Of a stretch of DNA of 44,172 nt, positions 41,723-44,172 are shown one piece after another (position 1 is the first letter of the stretch; each line of letters starts with the position of its first letter). A program made the position numbers and the translations under genes. The stretch comes from Oscillospiraceae bacterium (lineage in GTDB: Bacteria; Bacillota; Clostridia; Oscillospirales; Ruminococcaceae), in assembly GCA_017435045.1 (NCBI GenBank), contig JAFSFT010000016.1, positions 1 through 44,172 of the forward strand. The letters are read 5' to 3'. The notes under the pieces were generated by a model. It saw only the letters and a program-made list of their open reading frames with translations, was not told the origin of the DNA and did no database searches.

Positions 41723-42120
41723 ATTTTCACTCCTTGAATGTGATAAGTGATAAGGTATTGCACAGCACCATACCGCCTGCGGAGAAAGAGAGCCGTTTGT
41801 GCCGTCAGCAGAGGGAAAGTGCCGATTGAGTGCCGCTGTCTGTACAGGTTTGTGCTGTGTACGGGCAGACGGCAGGGCGGCAGATGCCTTTTGCTGCAGA
41901 CAAATCTGCCCCTTGCAAAAGGGCGGAAAAGGCGTCTGCAGGGCAGGTTTAAAAGCCGCGGTGGCACTGTGGTGCAAATGTACAAAAATTATATGCTTTT
42001 ATCATACAATATTACCCCTCTTATTGCAACAAACTCGATTGACAAGGACAGTAAAAAAAAGTAAAATTAAATTGATAAATTATGTTATTTATTAAATTTA
42101 AATATAGTAAGGAGAAAATT
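41723..42120. other. Intergenic spacer between comM-like gene and pgcA
   Basis: The 398 bases between divergent genes contain a G/C-rich part next to comM and an AT-rich part with the pgcA promoter at 42039-42067. No gene or repeat was found. Confidence 0.6.
42039..42067 (+). promoter_or_regulatory. pgcA promoter
   Basis: TTGACA (42039-42044), 17 bases and TAAAAT (42062-42067), about 54 bases before the ATG. Confidence 0.75.
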
Positions 42121-43827
42121 ATGTACAACAAAGAATATGAGAGATGGCTCGAAAATGTTAAAGAAGAAGAACTTCTCAGCGAACTTAAATCCATCGAAGG
42201 CAACGATGAACAGATTAAGGACAGATTTCTGCTCAACCTTGAATTTGGTACAGCAGGTCTGCGTGGTGTTCTGGGTGCAGGCACAAACCGCATGAACGTT
42301 TACACAGTTGCAAAGGCAACACAGGGCCTTGCAGAGTTCCTCAAAGGCCAGAGCCGCACAGCTTCCGTTGCAGTAAGCTACGACTCCCGTATCAAGAGTG
42401 ACGTATTTGCAAAAATCACAGCAAATGTACTGGCAGCAAACGGCATCAAAGTGTACATATACAGCTCCTTAATGCCAGTTCCAATGCTTTCTTTTGCTAC
42501 AAGACGTCTTGGCTGTGACGCAGGCGTTATGGTTACAGCAAGCCACAACCCTGCAAAATACAACGGCTACAAGGTTTACGGCCCTGACGGATGCCAGATG
42601 ACAAGCGGCAGCGCAGATATCGTGCTTGCAGAAATCAACAAGCTGGACATCTTCTCCGACATTAAATACACAGATTACGACGCAGCAGTTGCTGAAGGCA
42701 GAATTGAATACATCTCCCAGGATGTTATCGAAGAATACTACGACTATGTTCTCGGCTGTATGCTCCGCAAGGACATCTTTACAAAAGAAGACCTTAAAAT
42801 TGTTTACACACCTCTCAACGGCAGCGGCAACGTGCCTGTAAGAGCTGTGCTTAAAAAGGCAGGCCTGCAGAACATCACAGTGGTTAAGGAACAGGAAATG
42901 CCGGACGGCAACTTCCCAACCTGCCCATATCCAAACCCTGAAATCCGCGAAGCTATGCAGCTTGGTCTTGACAGACTTAAAGAGCTGGACGGCGACATCC
43001 TTATCGCAACAGACCCTGACGCTGACCGTGTTGGTATTGCTATCAAGGAAAATGACGACTACGTTCTCATCAGCGGCAACCAGGTTGGTATCCTGCTTAC
43101 AGACTACATTGCAAAAACAAGAAAAGAACTGGGCTGCATGCCTGAAAACCCTGTAATGGTAAAATCCATCGTTTCTTCCAGCCTTGCAGACGAAGTTGCA
43201 AAGAGCCACGGCGTTGAAATGAAAAACGTGCTTACAGGCTTTAAATATATCGGCGAACAGATTGCCCTTCTGGAAGCTAAAGGCGAAGAAAACCGCTTTA
43301 TCCTTGGCTTTGAAGAAAGCTACGGCTACCTTGTTGGCACAAGAGTTCGTGACAAGGACGCTGTTGTTGCAACACTTATGATTGCTGAAATGGCTGCTTA
43401 CTACAGAAGCATCGGTTCTTCCGTAAACAAGGCTCTTAACGAAATCTACGCAAAATTCGGCTACTGCCTGAACAAGGTTGACTCCTACGAATTTGAAGGC
43501 CTTTCCGGTATGGAAAAGATGAAAAACATCATGCAGAGCCTCAGAGACGAGCCAATCGGCACACTTGGCGGCTACGAAGTTGAAGTGAGAGAAGACTACA
43601 CAGCAAGAGTAAAACTCAATGTTGTGACAGGCGAAACAGAAGAAATCACACTGCCAAAGGCAAACATCCTTATCTACTGGCTCAAGGGCGGCCATCAGGT
43701 TATCATCCGTCCATCCGGCACAGAACCAAAGGTAAAGGTTTACTACTCCATCAAGGGCAAAGATCTCAGCGAAGCAACTGCTGTTAAAGCTGAAATTGAC
43801 GCAGACATCAAACCAATTCTTTGCTAA
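42121..43827 (+). CDS. pgcA: Phospho-sugar mutase, probable alpha-phosphoglucomutase
   Basis: A 568-residue alpha-D-phosphohexomutase. TASHNPAKYNGYKVYG near 140 carries the phosphoserine in the active-site loop, DPDADRVG near 300 binds the metal ion, EESYGYLVG near 400 is the sugar-binding loop and RPSGTEPKVKVYY near 535 the phosphate-binding loop. The length fits the PgcA group, which interconverts glucose-1-phosphate and glucose-6-phosphate; phosphopentomutase or phosphomannomutase activity is possible. AAGGAG precedes the ATG at 42121; the longer frame from 42082 overlaps the promoter region. It is monocistronic. It carries strikingly regular codon use (C- and T-ending forms), which hints at high expression. 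Confidence 0.9.
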   Translation: MYNKEYERWLENVKEEELLSELKSIEGNDEQIKDRFLLNLEFGTAGLRGVLGAGTNRMNVYTVAKATQGLAEFLKGQSRTASVAVSYDSRIKSDVFAKITANVLAANGIKVYIYSSLMPVPMLSFATRRLGCDAGVMVTASHNPAKYNGYKVYGPDGCQMTSGSADIVLAEINKLDIFSDIKYTDYDAAVAEGRIEYISQDVIEEYYDYVLGCMLRKDIFTKEDLKIVYTPLNGSGNVPVRAVLKKAGLQNITVVKEQEMPDGNFPTCPYPNPEIREAMQLGLDRLKELDGDILIATDPDADRVGIAIKENDDYVLISGNQVGILLTDYIAKTRKELGCMPENPVMVKSIVSSSLADEVAKSHGVEMKNVLTGFKYIGEQIALLEAKGEENRFILGFEESYGYLVGTRVRDKDAVVATLMIAEMAAYYRSIGSSVNKALNEIYAKFGYCLNKVDSYEFEGLSGMEKMKNIMQSLRDEPIGTLGGYEVEVREDYTARVKLNVVTGETEEITLPKANILIYWLKGGHQVIIRPSGTEPKVKVYYSIKGKDLSEATAVKAEIDADIKPILC

Positions 43828-43845
43828 AAATAAGTAAAAAAATAC

Positions 43846-43874
43846 TTGATTTTTATAATATTGTGTGATATTAT
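43846..43874 (+). promoter_or_regulatory. rpmE promoter
   Basis: TTGATT (43846-43851), 17 bases and TATTAT (43869-43874) with TGA directly upstream, an extended -10. Confidence 0.75.
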
Positions 43875-43884
43875 AGTTGAGTGA

Positions 43885-43936
43885 TTATTTAGATAAGGGA
43901 CGGAAACCCTTATCGACTGAGAGAGGTGAAACCAAA
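43885..43936 (+). promoter_or_regulatory. rpmE leader, possible L31 autoregulatory element
   Basis: GATAAGGG (43892-43899) pairs with CCCTTATC (43907-43914) around ACGGAAA. The hairpin lies in the 5' untranslated region between the promoter and the GAGAGG ribosome binding site. L31 leader motifs are known from Firmicutes; this hairpin has the right position and size, but the match to that class was not verified. Confidence 0.45.
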
Positions 43937-44140
43937 ATGAGAGAAAACATCCATCCAAAATATGAAGATGCTGTTATTACATGTGCTTGCGGCAATGTAA
44001 TCCACACAAGATCTACAAAAGCTAAAATCAGTGTTGACGTATGTTCCAAATGTCACCCATTCTTTACTGGTAAACAGAAATTGGTTGACGCTGGCGGTCG
44101 TGTTGACAGATTTAAAAAGAAATTCAACATTCAGGACTAG
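43937..44140 (+). CDS. rpmE: 50S ribosomal protein L31, zinc-binding type
   Basis: A 67-residue L31. It begins [19 protein letters not shown]; Cys residues in CACG and [13 protein letters not shown] form the zinc site, so it is the C+ form (RpmE), which is the zinc-bearing paralogue replaced by a C- form in zinc starvation. The C-terminal [15 protein letters not shown] is typical. GAGAGG lies nine bases before the ATG; a longer frame from 43877 would run through the leader hairpin. It is expressed from its own promoter. Confidence 0.95.
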   Translation: MRENIHPKYEDAVITCACGNVIHTRSTKAKISVDVCSKCHPFFTGKQKLVDAGGRVDRFKKKFNIQD

Positions 44141-44151
44141 TAAAAAGTTGC

Positions 44152-44172
44152 AGGGCGGTTGGTTATACCGCC
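44152..44172 (+). terminator. Start of the rpmE terminator, cut by window edge
   Basis: GGCGGT and ACCGCC with the loop between them occur at the very end of the window, 15 bases after the rpmE stop. The expected T-run lies beyond the edge. Confidence 0.55.

Overview
The window reads as chromosomal DNA of a spore-forming-lineage, anaerobic gut-type Firmicute (class Clostridia, perhaps Oscillospirales; this is inference). The reasons are AGGAGG-type ribosome binding sites, TTGACA/TATAAT promoters, a T-box leader, a two-subunit iron-sulfur L-serine dehydratase, YtvI-type and SpoIID-type sporulation proteins, a zinc-type ribosomal protein L31 and a bacterial RNase P RNA. Most genes are housekeeping or central metabolism. 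The unusual content sits between them: many G-rich minisatellite-like spacers, a run of small hairpins, and two short orphan genes.

Region by region. 1-2.0 kb: the end of an MTA/SAH deaminase gene, a class II aldolase cut down to its N-terminus, and a convergent MTA/SAH nucleosidase, all pointing to methylthioadenosine or SAH salvage. 2.1-6.0 kb: a 75-bp direct repeat, an alpha/beta hydrolase, a nitroreductase and a DUF885 zincin-like protein. 6.1-12.3 kb: an L-arabinoside operon made of a cytoplasmic GH127 beta-L-arabinofuranosidase, araA, araD and an FGGY kinase, so arabinose released inside the cell can reach D-xylulose-5-phosphate. 12.5-18.0 kb: accessory stretch with an orphan HEPN-motif protein under a perfect consensus promoter and flanked by a repeated terminator element, a DUF3793 gene, tandem repeats, a hairpin cluster, tRNA-Arg/His/Gln genes, a second nitroreductase and an AT-rich orphan.

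18.1-24.3 kb: a SpoIID/peptidoglycan-binding fusion, a PAP2 phosphatase, rnpB, a TM2 protein, and gdhA coupled to an RluD-type pseudouridine synthase. 24.3-29.2 kb: a membrane-anchored LysM-G5-M23 peptidase, murA, a walJ-like gene and rlmH. 29.2-34.2 kb: flavodoxin, an rRNA m5C methyltransferase, and a polar amino acid ABC transporter (binding protein, permease, ATPase) behind a T-box leader whose best specifier is CAC, so histidine uptake is the best guess. 34.3-44.2 kb: a Na/Pi-PhoU protein, YtvI, sdaAB-sdaAA, a GNAT acetyltransferase, a ComM/YifB ATPase, phosphoglucomutase and rpmE with a structured leader.

The best candidates for something undescribed are the HEPN-motif orphan cassette (12.5-13.6 kb), the hairpin cluster (14.65-14.88 kb), and the G-rich tandem-repeat spacers that all carry their G-rich strand on the same (+) strand whatever the direction of the neighbouring genes.
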